DNA from: Parietaria judaica
Lineage: Eukaryota; Streptophyta; Magnoliopsida; Rosales; Urticaceae
Assembly (NCBI GenBank): GCA_954871525.1
Contig: OX940870.1
Coordinates: forward strand, 4,371,501 to 4,435,500
Reading direction: 5' to 3'
DNA length: 64,000 nt
Position 1 is the first letter of the stretch, and the number at the start of each line of letters is the position of its first letter. Below the pieces are notes generated by a model. The model had not been told where the DNA came from. It was given only the letters and a program-made list of their open reading frames with translations, and did not search any database. Made by a program: the position numbers and the translations under genes. This document shows positions 42,598 to 57,653 of this stretch, one piece after another.

Positions 42598-42880
42598 GGG
42601 ATAATTGCGGCATAAGTGTCGCAAAGTATTTTTTCTGTCATGGCAAAAGTTTCAGAAGTAGATTCTGCCCTAAAATAATTGGAACTTAAGCATATATAAT
42701 TTTTTTAGTTTTTAAAATTTTTGCCACTATAAAAATAAAATTTACAACTAACGTCCCGACCTTTTTTGGTTTTAGAACTTTTATCACGACAAACGGACAA
42801 AGTCAAGTATGAAATATGTGGCATACAAAAAAGTACTTTATGATACTTTTATGGCAAATATACCTTAGCTGTTATATTTT
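42598..42880. mobile_element. Possible degenerate MULE-related fragment
   Basis: Begins GGGATAATTGCGGCATAAG, nearly the same as the termini at 31249 and 52422. A weak inverse (TACTTTTATGGCAAATATACC) lies near 42845-42868. No target duplication was found; this may be a truncated copy. 42881-43124 is plain AT-rich DNA. Confidence 0.4.
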
Positions 42881-43080
42881 CATCAGAATATTTCACCTCT
42901 TTATGCTTTGTCCCTAATTTTTTTTTGTTCTCAATTTCTTCTATATCATTGCGAAGCTTTCGTGATACTTTTGTTTTGGTGTTTGGTTTTCGCTCTTCGT
43001 CTCTTTCACACTTACGGGTTGATTATTGAATTGATGTATGCATTTCTTCCATTTCACATTTGTCTTTATGCGTTCTACTA

Positions 43081-43950
<870 letters not shown>

Positions 43951-44448
43951 TTGTGTGTGTGTTGCAGTGGGAATGAGTTTGATGAAAGCGTGGATCGATC
44001 TCTGAATTTAGTTAGTGGCCATGTGGTTTGAGGGTTAATTACGGTAAAAATACCTAAACATTGTTCATATATTCGTCGTGTACATAAATTCTAAAATAGT
44101 TGGTGTGTATGAATTTCTTCCATTTCATATTTTTCTTCAAAGTTCCGAATGAATATTCAAATTTAAATACACAGAGTGTTGACTGTGACTGTATGGTCAA
44201 TGACAATCCACACCACACCATTACTCAATATTTTTTTATTTTTTTTGAATATTACTCAATAAAATCAAGAAGCCTATATTTACATACTATTACAATGACA
44301 TCATCTTTTACTTCTCAAGCAAGTGACAGGATATATATACTCAATATGTTATTTAAAAAAATGAAAATACAGTATAACTAACACCACAAATAACCCAAAT
44401 ATGTAACAAGAGAGTACAACAAACCCTAATTACTCCACATAAATTTAA
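43951..44448. other. Spacer between OPR copies E and F
   Basis: A MULE-like terminus GGGTTAATTACGGTAAAAATACC lies at about 44034-44056 without a visible partner. Otherwise AT-rich, no gene. Confidence 0.4.
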
Positions 44449-45882
<1,434 letters not shown>

Positions 45883-45972
45883 TGTGATTCTGATCGATGT
45901 AATGTATGAGACTGAGAGAAATCTTGTGATGATATTCTGAGAATGAATAATATATCGAGGCATGGATGTATA

Positions 45973-45980
45973 TTTATATA
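45973..45980 (-). promoter_or_regulatory. TATA box of OPR copy F
   Basis: TATATAAA on the minus strand, about 90 bp before the start codon. Confidence 0.55.
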
Positions 45981-46037
45981 TAGTATATGATGTAATGCAT
46001 GAATCATGATTCGTCAATGGCTGCCCAAGCACTCTAA

Positions 46038-46058
46038 TGACGTGTGCAGCTACGTTGA
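46038..46058 (-). promoter_or_regulatory. as-1/ocs-like element upstream of OPR copy F
   Basis: Plus strand TGACGTGTGCAGCTACGTTG, about 156 bp upstream of the start codon, matching the elements at B, C and D. Confidence 0.65.
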
Positions 46059-46760
46059 ATTTTTATATTTTTTTATTCGCAACCATCAAGAACCGTCTTA
46101 AAATTAATATTTATATTATTTGTCCTTTTTAATCATCATACTTTGGTTATATAATATTTAAATACATGTGTTTGCTCCCAATTAGACAACGGATCGGATC
46201 TAACGGATCCGAAAATACACATTAAAAATCATTCTTCTATGCTGAAGATAGAATATTTCTAGTTTTTAATTACCGTTGCTTTTCTTATTAGTTTTATTTA
46301 TTTTGATAAATTCCTGGTTTTCAACTTTGCCAACTTCACCAGTTCACCTCAACAAACTAAAGTACGGAGTTTCGACGTCATATATTCGTCATGTCGTTTA
46401 CTGATTCCGAAACGACATGAAAATTTGACTGAAGTATAGTTCGTGTTACTCTAAAACGACAGAAGATCTAAACAAAATATACCAAGCATATTCTAGGATA
46501 TGCTTAAATGAAATGCCATATGAAATAATGAATATTATGATTTGTTTTTTTCTCAAAAAAGGAGGCACATATATTTTTCTTTGACTTTCAAATTTTAAAT
46601 GAAATGTTAAATCACAATTAATCCTCTTACTTCTTGACAAATGACAATGCACCTTCTAAATAGAAAAATAAATAAATAAGAAAAAAAATTATCATATCTA
46701 AATAATTAATTTGAATGCAAGAAAGTAAAAAAAAAAAAAAAACTAATATATATATTTATC

Positions 46761-46792
<32 letters not shown>

Positions 46793-46860
46793 GAAAAAAC
46801 AAAATTCTAATATATTTTTTTGTGCAGTACAAATTTTTATTTTGGTGCAATTATATAAAA
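46059..46860. other. Intergenic DNA between divergent OPR F and eEF1B-gamma
   Basis: AT-rich with an (AAT)n microsatellite at about 46765-46792 and a poly-A run near 46728-46742. A short palindromic patch with ACGGATC repeats lies at 46189-46210. No gene. Confidence 0.45.
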
Positions 46861-46882
46861 CATTAGATAGTTTCCATTTTCC

Positions 46883-46890
46883 AAACCCTA
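46883..46890 (+). promoter_or_regulatory. telo-box of the eEF1B-gamma promoter
   Basis: AAACCCTA followed by GA, about 220 bp before the start codon. Telo-boxes are known in promoters of plant translation genes, where they support expression in dividing cells. A CT-rich leader and a possible 5'-UTR intron donor (TTCAG/GTACC at 46951) follow. Confidence 0.55.
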
Positions 46891-47109
46891 GAAGAAGCTC
46901 CTTTACACAGTATAGAACCCCTCGAACGCAACACCTTCTCCGATCCGGTTCAGGTACCTTCTTCTTCTTCATGCAATCATCTTCTTGTTCCTCTTCGGAG
47001 TTCAGTTTTGCGTTGATTTTACAGTTTCATCTTCCTCTCTCTTTTGGGCAGAAAACTTTTGCCTCCTTCAACTCTCGGAAACTCCACAGCTTCCGATTTT
47101 AGGAAATCC

Positions 47110-49577
47110 ATGGCTTTGGTAAGCATGTCTATGATATATGATGACTCTTTTCATAGTTTCTTATTCGATCTGGTTTTCTATGAAGTGTGTGAGAAATTCG
47201 TATTCGGATGAACTCGTATTGTTAATTTGGGGATTTCAGATTGCCGTATGCTTTGTTTCATTTAGTTTAACAATCAACGTGTAGCTTTATAAATGTCGAA
47301 TCTCGCATTAGTATTTGCCAGATTCAGGAACAAGAACATTCAGCTTGGTGTGAATTTGAAAAGTTTCTTAATGTTGATTCGTATTTTGAATCTATCTATC
47401 GTAGGTACTCTATGCCGGGAATACGAACAAAAATGGGTACAAAGCACTCATTGCTGCGGAATACAGCGGTGTTAAAGTCGAACTGGTCAAAGACTTTGAG
47501 ATGGGTGTTTCAAACAAAGCCCCTGAGTTTCTAAAAATGAATCCCATTGGAAAGGTTAGATTTTCTGATCTGGGAAAAAAAATTACTGTTACGTTTGACT
47601 TCCATAAATACCGGGCTTCTAATATACTTATATACACATTCGCAGGTTCCTGTCTTGGAGACACCTGAAGGTCCTATCTTTGAGAGTAACGCCATTGCAC
47701 GATATGGTAAGGCGGGTCGATTAATTTCTTTATTGTTATTTTCTCATCTGGGTGTATTTGAATTTCATGATTAGCTATTTCTTGCTGCAGTTGCTCGCTT
47801 GAAGGCTGATAATCCTCTTCTTGGGTCTTCTCTGATTGACTATGTAAGTGGACTGAGGATTGCCTAGTGTTCCGTTTCTGACACGTCTTTTAGAATTTTA
47901 GAATAATTCATTACTCTTCCCTCATCAATTTTTTCTTTTGGCAGGCCCATGTAGAGCAGTGGATTGATTTTGCGACTCTAGAGATTGATGCCAATATCTT
48001 GCGTTGGTTTATTCCACGTATTGGGTACTCTGTGTACCTTCCTCCGGTTAGATTTCTGACAATGTTGATAATCATTTTCATTTCTAGTCGGAACTTTTAG
48101 CTTATTTTTTAATCTTATCATTTCAAATGTTCGCACAGGCCGAGGAAGCTACTATTGCTGCTCTGAAAAGAGCACTTGGTGCCTTGAACACTTATCTCGC
48201 TTCAAACACTTACTTGGTCGGACATTCCGTGACTTTGGCCGACATCATCATGACCTGCAATTTGACTTTGGGATTTAACCGCATCTTGACCAAGAGCTTC
48301 ACCTCCGAGTTTCCCCATGTTGAGAGATATTTCTGGACCATGGTCAACCAGCCAAATTTCAGCAAAATATTGGGAGAGGTCAAGCAAGCAGATTCCGTTC
48401 CGCCTGTTCAGTCAGTGAAGAAGCCAGGACAGGAGCCTGCTAAGCCGAAAGCCAAGGCCGAGCCGAAGTCAGAAAAGGCTAAAGTACCCAAAGCCGAAGA
48501 GGCTTCAGAGGTTGAAGAGGCACCGAAGCCCAAGGCCAAGAATCCTCTTGACCTTCTGCCTCCTAGCCCCATGATTCTTGATGATTGGAAGAGGCTTTAC
48601 TCTAACACGAAAACCAACTTCCGTGAAGTTGCTATCGGAGGTAATTCTCAATAATGATTCTGATAGGTTTAGTTTATTTTTAAATAAATTTTAATGCTAT
48701 TTATGTTTTGGGTTATTAGTGTGATTTTAAGGGTCAGTCTAGATTATTTGAAATTAATATAAACTACGTTTCCTAATCCATATTTAAGGTGCCGATCCCG
48801 AGGGTGACGGCACATGAGTTTAGGCTTATTGTCTCTTACGTCTTTAGGGAGAGGTCTGTAATGTTCTTGAAGAAAATTTCAGGAACTCAATAAAATTAAT
48901 CTCTCGCTTATGAGTTTTGCAATGTTGTCTCTTACATTCAACAAATATATTGAAAATTCATCTTTTCAGATGAATTTATCGAAAATTACATCAGTTGGTG
49001 TTTGTTTTCTACCTCAATTCCTATCAGATGCTAGAGAATGTTAATTTATTGCCTTGATCAAGATTTAAAATCTCGCGACATTTTTTATTTAAGCATCTTG
49101 TTAAAAAAAAAAAATCCGAGACAGTGGTTTCATAAGATATCTTCGTATCTCATTCTCATCTCTTGATAACAGATACTCACCGCTTTTAAATTTGCAGGAT
49201 TTTGGGACATGTACGATCCTGAGGGTTACTCTCTCTGGTTCTGCGATTACAAGTACAACGACGAGAACACCGTGTCGTATGTGACTCTGAACAAGGTGGG
49301 CGGTTTTCTGCAGCGAATGGATTTGGCTCGTAAGTATGCTTTCGGGAAGATGCTGATTATCGGTTCGGAGCCACCATTCAAGGTGAAGGGCCTGTGGCTC
49401 TTCAGGGGACAGGAGATTCCTGAGTTCGTGATGAAGGAGTGTTACGACATGGAACTCTACAATTGGACCAAGGTTGACATAACTGATGAAGCTCAGAAGG
49501 AGCGCGTCAGCCAGATGATTGAAGATTACGAGCCATTCGAGGGAGAGACTCTTTTGGATGCGAAATGCTTCAAGTAA
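47110..49577 (+). CDS. Elongation factor 1B-gamma (eEF1-gamma)
   Basis: Seven coding exons: 47110-47118, 47405-47554, 47646-47706, 47791-47843, 47945-48046, 48139-48640, 49198-49577, giving 418 residues. It is the structural subunit of the eEF1B complex that recharges eEF1A with GTP during translation, in the cytosol. Residues 1 to about 200 form a glutathione-S-transferase-like domain (PVLETPEGPIFESNAIARY is the thioredoxin-fold signature). A Lys/Pro/Glu-rich linker spans about 207-258, and the C-terminal EF1G domain (NPLDLLPPSPMILDDWKR to the end) is complete. The first coding exon has only nine nucleotides (Met-Ala-Leu), supported by a good donor and by the frame resuming at VLYAGN. Reading into the last intron would stop after VAIGGNSQ and remove most of the C-terminal domain. 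Confidence 0.95.
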
Positions 49578-50134
49578 ACCTCAATTTGATCCGTGTGATT
49601 TTCGTTTTAAGAGCTGTCAAACATGTTTCCTTGTTCTCCCCGTCTTGTTTCGAAACAGTGTAACTTAGTTAGATTATCAAAAACCGTTAATTATTGGTTA
49701 GATATTTATCAAAGACTTGGAAGTGTTAAAATTTTGGTCGTTTCATCAAAACTGTTCAACTTCAATCTATGATTTCTTACCATTGAGGTCGTTTATAGGT
49801 TCTCACGTCGTGTCTCATTTACAACTCTGTCGTTTTTCGAATTGTCGCTTTTATTTACGTCGTATTTTATTTTTATTTTTTTGTGTATCAAGCCACTCTA
49901 ATCAAGTTCACAAAACACGTTATATACCTAACGAACGCCTTCGCGGGACCGAAATGTAATACCATATCGTGTCGTTTTCTTTCTCTGGACTCCTTGTTCG
50001 TCGGGTATAGTATAATTTATAACAATATGCCATTGATTATAATTTATTCATGGTTAGTTATTCTTCTCCTTCCGAAGAAGATGAGCATTCAATGTTGTGG
50101 GTTGATATACAAAGCTTGGAACATCACTTGGACT
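49578..50134. other. Convergent 3' intergenic region
   Basis: 3' untranslated and spacer DNA between eEF1B-gamma (+) and the dienelactone hydrolase gene (-). Open frames at 49717-50164 overlap nothing recognisable and lack any family resemblance. Confidence 0.5.
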
Positions 50135-51549
50135 TCACTTAATGTGCTTAGAGAACCACTCTAACATCTTCTTGCACGCTTTGTCAGCAGACTTTGCTGC
50201 TTCTTCATCTTCACTATTGTATCTCACTGTCCACCCATGACCAACGTTTCGGAATATCTCCACATAACTATCAACCTATATATATATATATATATAATTA
50301 TATAAAACTTCCAGCTTGTACACCTTTCAAACATGAAGGCATTGCTAAGTACCTCTGGTTTCGCGGCTAAAACATTCCGAAATTCTTTTAAGAGAGCAGG
50401 TGGAGAATAGTCATCTATTTCTGCTCCCAATATTGCAATTGGAATATTAACTCCTGAAAAAGAAGTGAAAAAAACTTGTTGAAGGCACGATTTATTGTGT
50501 CGATCACGATTTCGATCTACCGTGTCCTTCGCCTTTTATTTTTATTTTTATTTTTCTCTTATTCAAATGGCGAAAAGGGTTGAATTTAATCAATTCTTGT
50601 CGCTTCTAATTCTATCACATAATCGTAATAGAATTATTAATTGAAATAATTACCCTTGATATCATCCACAGTGACAAAGGAAGGATGTAGCAGCACAGCA
50701 GACTGAATCAGTTTGGCCTTTGAAAGTTCAGTCACAACCTTTGCTGAGAAAAATTAATAACATAACTTAATGCAATGAAAAATAAAATAAAATAAATTAA
50801 GAACAAATCAAAATTAACTCACCTCCCCAACAGAAGCCAGCAGCTCCTACAGAGAAGCCCTTTGACTTGAGATATTCAACGACGGGTTTCGCGTCTTCGA
50901 ACCCCTTATCCTGAAATTATCGCTCAAAACTTGATAATTAGAATAATCGCAAACAACGTATGATTTTTATTTTATTGTATGGGCGATTGTATTTTTCTTC
51001 TCTTTTTTTTTTGATTTTTTTGGTTTGAAGTTTGAACTATGACCGTATGATCTTAATTCTATATATCAAAGGAGAAGAAAAGAATTACCGTTCCATGATC
51101 TTTGATCCAAACTAGTAAAGGCCGGTGATTGTACACGAACGGATCGCCGGAGAAGAAGTTGGGGACGACAACAAAGAATCCGGAAGTCGCCACCTTATCT
51201 GCGACAAGCCTTTGGACCCGAAAGCAGGGCGTTTCACGTGAGATCTCTCAGTCGTTAAAATCTTGGCGTAATATTACATAAAACATAGGAAAACTGTGTA
51301 CCTTATGTTTGGGGCTTCATATCCTACCAAATTATAATAATAAAAAAAGTGATGCTTTGTTTGTCAAGAATCAAAGGTAGAATTTCAATAAACATGATTA
51401 CCGAATACGTCAGAGACGAGAAGTAGTGCACGCTTCGAGCTGAGAGGGTCCGAGACGTAGGCTTTGAGGCCGCCAAGCTCTTCGACTCTACCATTTCCTG
51501 CGTTTGGATCCAAATTTGGAGGGTTAGAGCAGCACTGAGACCCTGCCAT
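50135..51549 (-). CDS. Dienelactone hydrolase family protein
   Basis: Seven exons on the minus strand: 51402-51549, 51302-51323, 51089-51209, 50823-50910, 50654-50743, 50353-50453, 50135-50275, giving 236 residues. The second exon has only 22 nt (YEAPNI). It is an alpha/beta hydrolase. The catalytic triad is readable: Cys124 in GFCWG, Asp170 or Asp171 in AEIDD, and His203 in GHGW, at almost the spacing of bacterial dienelactone hydrolase (Cys123, Asp171, His202). Plant members, often annotated as endo-1,3;1,4-beta-glucanase-like, have no well-established substrate. There is no signal peptide, so it is probably cytosolic. All introns are GT-AG. It is convergent with eEF1B-gamma. Confidence 0.92.
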
Positions 51550-52421
51550 TTTCCTTGGCTTTGTTATTTGTTTGTATAATCTTGTTCATCATCTATATTC
51601 TATTGTTATGTACAGTTAACACTTGCTTCTTCAAATTAATTAATTATTGTCGAGTCATAATAGTTATTTAAGCATCCTAGTATAAGGATAGACCAAGTCT
51701 TTTTGTTTGTTCCTCTTGTTTTTCTTCTTCCAAAAATAACTTTTTGTTCATTCATTGTTTTGACTTTTCAGTGATTGGTCCACACATTTTTTTGGTTAAT
51801 AGTTGAATAGGAAATCTAATCGAACCTTTCTTAAATATACAATATAGTACATATATCTCATAAGAAAGAAAGAAAAATGCATCAATATATATCTATTTGG
51901 TTCCTATAATGAAAATTGACATTTCAACTTTGAGCCACGTCAAATGCGTCAACACCACCAAAAACGACTCGATTATAGAAGAACGACAGAAAAGTTTCAG
52001 ATAGCGAATACTAGACGTGTCGGTTTTTTTTATTTATTTATTTAAAGACAGTAATAGTAAGTGCAGACAGTTGATATTTTTCCAAAATAGGTAAACTAAA
52101 CGCTACGTCGTTTATAAGACATAAAATTTAGTACGAAGAGGTGAAAAATCGAGACCCGGACCTTGCAAACCGAGCAAGTCCGGACTTGAAAAGACGGTTT
52201 TTTTTTTAATACAAAAATTTGGATATGGACTAAACAAAACCCACCTTTTTTACGAAACCGGGAGGATGTTGTTTCCAGTTATATTGTCAATAATCTTGTC
52301 ATTTACAATCTAAAAATGTCGGCTAACTTTTCTTGCAAATTTTAGAAAGACAAAATTTCTGTAATACTTTCAGTTAAAGTTCCTATTATTTTCTAATGTA
52401 GAAAGTTCTACATATTAATTA
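51550..52421. other. Spacer upstream of the dienelactone hydrolase gene
   Basis: Promoter side of the minus-strand gene, AT-rich, no further gene. Scattered ACGACA/CGTCG words near 51960-52110. Confidence 0.4.
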
Positions 52422-52777
52422 GGAAAATAGCGGCATAAGTATTCAAATCTTCAAAAAATTGATATTAAGTTCGCATTTTTTTGTGTGGGGAAAGTTGTCA
52501 ATTTTTTTTTTGTGTCTGTCATGTTTCCGCCATGAACCGCATCACGTGTCATATTTTCAAACTCATTAAAAAAAAATTAATAAAAAAATTAAAATGATTT
52601 ATCAATAATAAACAAGGATATATTTTAATGGGTTTAAAAACGTGACACGTAGCACGGTTTTGGACAAAAATATGATGAAGTTCACAAAATAATAGTTTAA
52701 CAACTTTCTCCATAAAAAAAAAAAGAAACTTAACATCAATTTTTTAAAAACTTTAAGTACTTATGTCGCCATTTCCC
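52422..52777. mobile_element. Small Mutator-like MITE
   Basis: Perfect 9-bp duplication TATTAATTA at 52413-52421 and 52778-52786. Ends GGAAAATAGCGGCATAAGTA and inverse TACTTATGTCGCCATTTCCC. 356 bp, no coding. It lies about 180 bp before the small membrane-protein gene. Confidence 0.88.
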
Positions 52778-52960
52778 TATTAATTATTATAAGATATTTG
52801 GTTGATAGGTAAAGTAAAGCAAACATAAATTGATCTTTGGTTCGAATAATATTATATAGCAGAAAATAGAATAAGAATAAAATAAAATTGAATAAAACAC
52901 AGAAACATACTTTTAGAACGAAGAAGCAACCGAGAGAGAGAGAGAGGCAGAGAGAGAAAG

Positions 52961-53361
52961 ATGACTTGTTCTTCTTGCCATAGCCGACGATCCCTACAAG
53001 CATCTTCTCTCTTCTTCTCGCTTGCGATCTTCTTCCTCACAGGTACTCTTCTTCTTCTCTCTCTGCATCCATTTCTCTATCAGATCTCGCCTCGATTCTT
53101 TTGATGTTTTCTGATATTTTCGACCGATTTGAAGGCTTGGTGAGGGCAAGCGAGCCGTCGAATTCGAAGCCCGAGACCAAATCGGGCTCCGCGGGGATCA
53201 AGGTGTTGATCGTTTTCCTAGGGTTTGTCGTGCTAATTGGATTCTCCGTGTTGCTGTTCAAGCTATGGCAGAAGAAGAAGAGAGAGGCGCAACACGCTCG
53301 GCTTCTCAAGCTCTTTGAAGACGACGACGAGCTCGAGGTCGAACTCGGGATCCGCGATTGA
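52961..53361 (+). CDS. Small single-pass membrane protein, function unknown
   Basis: Two exons, 52961-53042 and 53135-53361, encode 102 residues. The N-terminus (MTCSSCHSRRSLQ then a hydrophobic run SSLFFSLAIFFLT) looks like a signal peptide cut near VRA/SE. About 20 luminal or extracellular residues follow, then one transmembrane segment (about 51-73, IVFLGFVVLIGFSVLLF). A basic KLWQKKKRE stop-transfer and an acidic tail FEDDDELEVELGIRD complete it. This layout predicts a type I membrane protein with a short cytosolic tail. The start is set by a good ATG after a (GA)n leader and a clean CAG/GT donor. I do not recognise a named family, though the acidic tail looks conserved-type rather than random. 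Confidence 0.75.
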
Positions 53362-56031
53362 TTGGGATCTCCGACGAGGTGCGAATTGTGGATTTTTTTT
53401 TTTTGCGATTTAGAAAATTTATGTAATTAGTAATTTTTTATGTATACTATTGGCTCTGCTCCATAATAGGTGTTTGATTTGCGAACTAATACTGATGCTC
53501 TTGGATCTTTTTGGCCCTAGATAATTGATGCCCAATTCTTGTTTGAATTTTCCCAAGTCAATTTCGTTTCTTTCCCGTCGTGTTTATGCATTTAGTGAAA
53601 GATTCACATGTCGGACTCGCTGCAAGAATTAAGGTTTTATTGATTGTTATTCTTCAATTTTCGACGGTCGTTTATGGGTGGATGGAACCAAAGATTTGGT
53701 TTTGAATGGTGCTTGATGTGTGGCTTATTTTATGTAAGTGTTGAAATTGGTAAATTGGGGTACAGTTGACTCTTGGTAATAAGACCCAAGCTAAATCTTT
53801 GGCCCTGAAATTCGCTATGCTGCGATATTCGCCGGCTTGGAACTGTTGGATAGAATGCTTTGGTAGTATGTAGAAATGTCGAAAAGGGATATTGTTGGCA
53901 GTATTGGCAATATTGGACTCGGTCAAATGGCCGTAGAATTAGTTCCGTGGCAATTCAGGGCAGGCGAGCTCGTGGCTGCAGCATCTGCTTGCCTTGAAAT
54001 CCTGTCTGCAGAAGCTGTGAACTTGAAACCCGTGGCATGCTTAGTGGCCGCTTGGGTATGTTTTCGAACTAGATCTCCTCCTTAGGCAGTGCAGTCTATT
54101 GGGTCTTTTTTTATTCTTTCTTTTTTTCTCTACGGCTTCGTGGCCGGCATGCCTGGCTGCTAGCCAGGTCTGGCCAATATGTCGTTGATTTGGCTTCATG
54201 TTTTTCCGACACACCATATTGAAGTGTTTTACTTTCAAGTTTCAACCATATTTATTAATCTCTCTATACATATGGTGCTCAATTTAACATTAGTCTTCTT
54301 GATAACTCTCAACCTTCTTGATCTATTAGAATTTATCTTTCCTTTTTTTGGTTTCTCCTATCTGTTAGATTGCTCTATAGTACTATATTAAATCTTAGAT
54401 GAAAAATCATGAATGTTACTGTTTAATTTTGCCGAAAACAGGGTTCTTCAATTCTTTCCCTTCTGTCAATTATTTAACCTTAACTATAGTTCCTTTGATA
54501 TATGAGATGAATAAAACTTGAATATTTTTTTGCCATATAGTGAATGCTAAGTGCTAACTATCTAACTAACTAACTATGTATATATATTTACATGTGTATG
54601 GATCTTGAAGCAAGAGCTTCAAGTGCCTGCTTATATTGGGCCTCTAAATTTGATCAATGATTCCGAAAGAGTTGGATTTGTTAGGTTGCTTGGAATGCAA
54701 GTTTTCCCTTACAGTCCCAAAATAGATTTTAGCTAAGAAATGCTAAGAAGGAACATTAAGACTCGTTTTTTTTCTTCTTCATTTTATTACTCGGTGGTTT
54801 GGTCTCTTATTACTTGCAAATTCCATGAAGATTAACATCATTGAGTGACTAATGTAGACGTTCAGGCTTGTCATGTCAATACTATTAGTGCAATTACTCG
54901 ATATATCCAATATTACTATGAGTGACTAATTGACCTTGATTTATCCAATGTTAAGATCGTTAGCTTAGGAAGAGAAATCGTGGGGTCTACGCGCTTTGCC
55001 AACTTGGTAATGTGCAGTGAATGAAAAAAATAAAAAAATTATGGCAAAGAAAGAGCAAATACAAAGCATTTTAGGACCACATGACAAATCCTTAATTTCG
55101 GAACAAGTTATCATTTCAGCATCATCAGTATATGAGGAAACATTTACCCTGTTTACCAATACTCCAAGCTCTGCAAAATTAAATTGATTGAATGTAGAAA
55201 TAGTTTTCTGACAATGACAACATAAAAGAGAAGAGTCACATTAGTCTTTTTATTTGTTTTGTTGAGTTCTTATATTACCTCTACTTGTAATTAATATATA
55301 TATAAAAAAAAAAGTTAAGTGAGAAAAAATCGTAATTTGTGATGTCAATTACTCAGTAAAATGAAACATTATTGTAAATAATTTTGACCAAACATGGTTT
55401 TTAGTTTATGATGGTTAAATGGTGGAGGTTTAAAGAAGTGCATAATCAATGAGGGACAAAGTCAATTACTCCCAACATGCGTGGTCGGTTTGTCTAAGTC
55501 ACTGCCTTTTCATATCGTATTCGCCATCGCAATCTATGTGTGTCATAAATCCAATTCTAAACTTACGTAATAGCTAGATCAAAGCCAGATCATATATTAT
55601 TTAAATAAATATTGGAGAGAGTATTAACCTCGAGCATTAGATTTAGCAGGCAGCTTGTAGAGGCGGTAAAATTAATTAGCTCTGTCCTCAATATGATCAC
55701 GATTTTCCCTTTCTAGGGAATTACTTAACATTGATATATATTCAAACTTCTATATGAAATTTTTTGGTCAAAATTGTATAATATGTTAAAAAATGATCAT
55801 GTATATATGTGTTCCATTTAAAGATCTATAAAATTATATACTACATCAAGATATATATATATATTAGTGTATATGTAAATATTCTTGATCATTACCTATA
55901 AAGGGAGTGGAGGAGAAGATCGAGTGTGTGTCACGGAGAAAGAAGTGGCCTAGTTTGTCCAATCAGGTGCTGATATTTTCAGTGAACTGAAGATAAGAGC
56001 ACATGAATTCAGAGTTTCAGACCCAAGTTTA
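53362..56031. other. Gene-poor stretch, one unassigned open frame
   Basis: The first several hundred bases are probably 3' UTR of the small membrane-protein gene. A frame at 53876-54085 (69 codons, starting MSKRDIVGSIGNIG, Ala-rich in the middle) lies in unusually GC-balanced sequence, but no homologous family is recognised and no splice partner was found. The rest is AT-rich, with no gene supported. Confidence 0.4.
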
Positions 56032-56166
56032 TATTACTAGCAAAAGTACCTAATTGTTTGAAAATAGGGCGGCAAATAGGTAACGTAATAAAACAGTGGT
56101 AATAAAAGTACTCAAGCTCTCTGCCACCTTATTTCTAAACAACTTGGGTATTTTTGCCAGTAATAA
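56032..56166. mobile_element. Short MULE-like MITE
   Basis: About 135 bp whose first and last 43 bases are inverted copies (TATTACTAGCAAAAGTACC at left; inverse of TACTGGCAAAAATACCCAAG at right), meeting at a short centre. Clear target duplications are not visible. Confidence 0.6.
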
Positions 56167-56244
56167 TTTTTTTTTTCAGTTCTCTATTAGCTATACCTAT
56201 ATTCTACATAAACAAACACTATATACACCCGCTTGTATAAATTA

Positions 56245-56782
56245 GGGTTAATCCCATCAAAAGTTCCAATACTTTAACAAAATGGACTAGTAAGTTTTAA
56301 TTCTTTTTTTGCCCGGATAAAGTTCTAATTCTTTTGTTTTGTATCCCTATCGGTATCCCCGTAAAAAAATTCGTCCCCCACTGTCACTCATGCCACCGTT
56401 TCAAATTTTTATCCTCATTTTTGGAAAAAATTAGCCATCGGAAAGCTGGACGATCAAAGATACTAGTGAGATATGTACTTAAACGGGAGCACAATTGTTT
56501 TTTCAAGCCCTGAAAACGGCATAATCCATGGTTCGTAAATATTCACGGAAGTGAAATGAGGAGACAAATTCAAAGAACTGAAACTTTGTCCGGGTAAAAA
56601 AAAAGAATTGGAATACAAAACTAAAATTTTGACATGGCATGAGTAATGGTGGAGGACTAAAATTTTGATGGAGGTACCAATAGGGATACAAAACTAAAGA
56701 ATTGGAACTTTGTCCGGGAAAGAAAGAATTGGAATTTACTAATCCATTTTTAAAAGTATCGGACTCTAACCGGCATTAACCC
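56245..56782. mobile_element. Mutator-like MITE
   Basis: Perfect 9-bp duplication TATAAATTA at 56236-56244 and 56783-56791. Ends GGGTTAATCCC and GGCATTAACCC with inverted similarity over about 150 bp (blocks AATTCTTTTTTTGCCCGG and TTTGTATCCCTAT). No coding region. Confidence 0.88.
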
Positions 56783-56791
56783 TATAAATTA

Positions 56792-57613
56792 ACACTAAGA
56801 AAATAAGAAGAGATTTTTCATTCGAAAAGTAATAAAAGTCTCGAGTAGATGGCTGTCAAAGTCTCAATTTCCCAATGCTCTTCTAGTCTTCTTCTTGTGG
56901 TGACAGCTTTTATATACCAGCAGGAGGAGATAGAGAAAGGTGGTTGGCACAAAAAAACGAAACCCTAGAATGCAATTGCCCGAAACGTATAGTTGAGCTG
57001 TAGTTCTATTCAGATCATTCACATGGCTTCTGTCAACTAGCCACTTAATGATCAATATATATATTGCGTATTCTACTCCACAAAACCATACATATGTATA
57101 GACATATACACATATCATATACATGATACATTATACGTATACAATACAAGACTACTTATAAGTCATGTTTAAGGAGGAAAATTAGACAGCTTCTCAGTCT
57201 CATGGTGCAACGTCCCAAATTACTTGTATCGTTCGCTTCATGAAGCCCCACAATATCATGGATTTAAATTGAATAGATAAATTACTTGTATATTCAATCA
57301 AGTAAATATTTGGCTTTAAAAGGTTGATGAATATCAAAACCGATGCATGCCTCGTAACATCAATCAATAATCAACAAAATATCTTTCTGGTACACACACA
57401 CATATATGTGTGTCACAGCCAGTGACACATATATATATATATATATATATATATTATGTTAATCTAATAGGCTTGCATAAGAGTATGGAGAAGCTTTGAG
57501 AAACTTACTCATTCGCTCGCAAAAGTCAACATCTTACTAATATTTCTACATAACGTGTATCGGATGGGTTGGCTTGAGCTCTATCTCCTTATGCCTATAC
57601 ATCTAGGCTTCTC

Positions 57614-57653
<40 letters not shown>

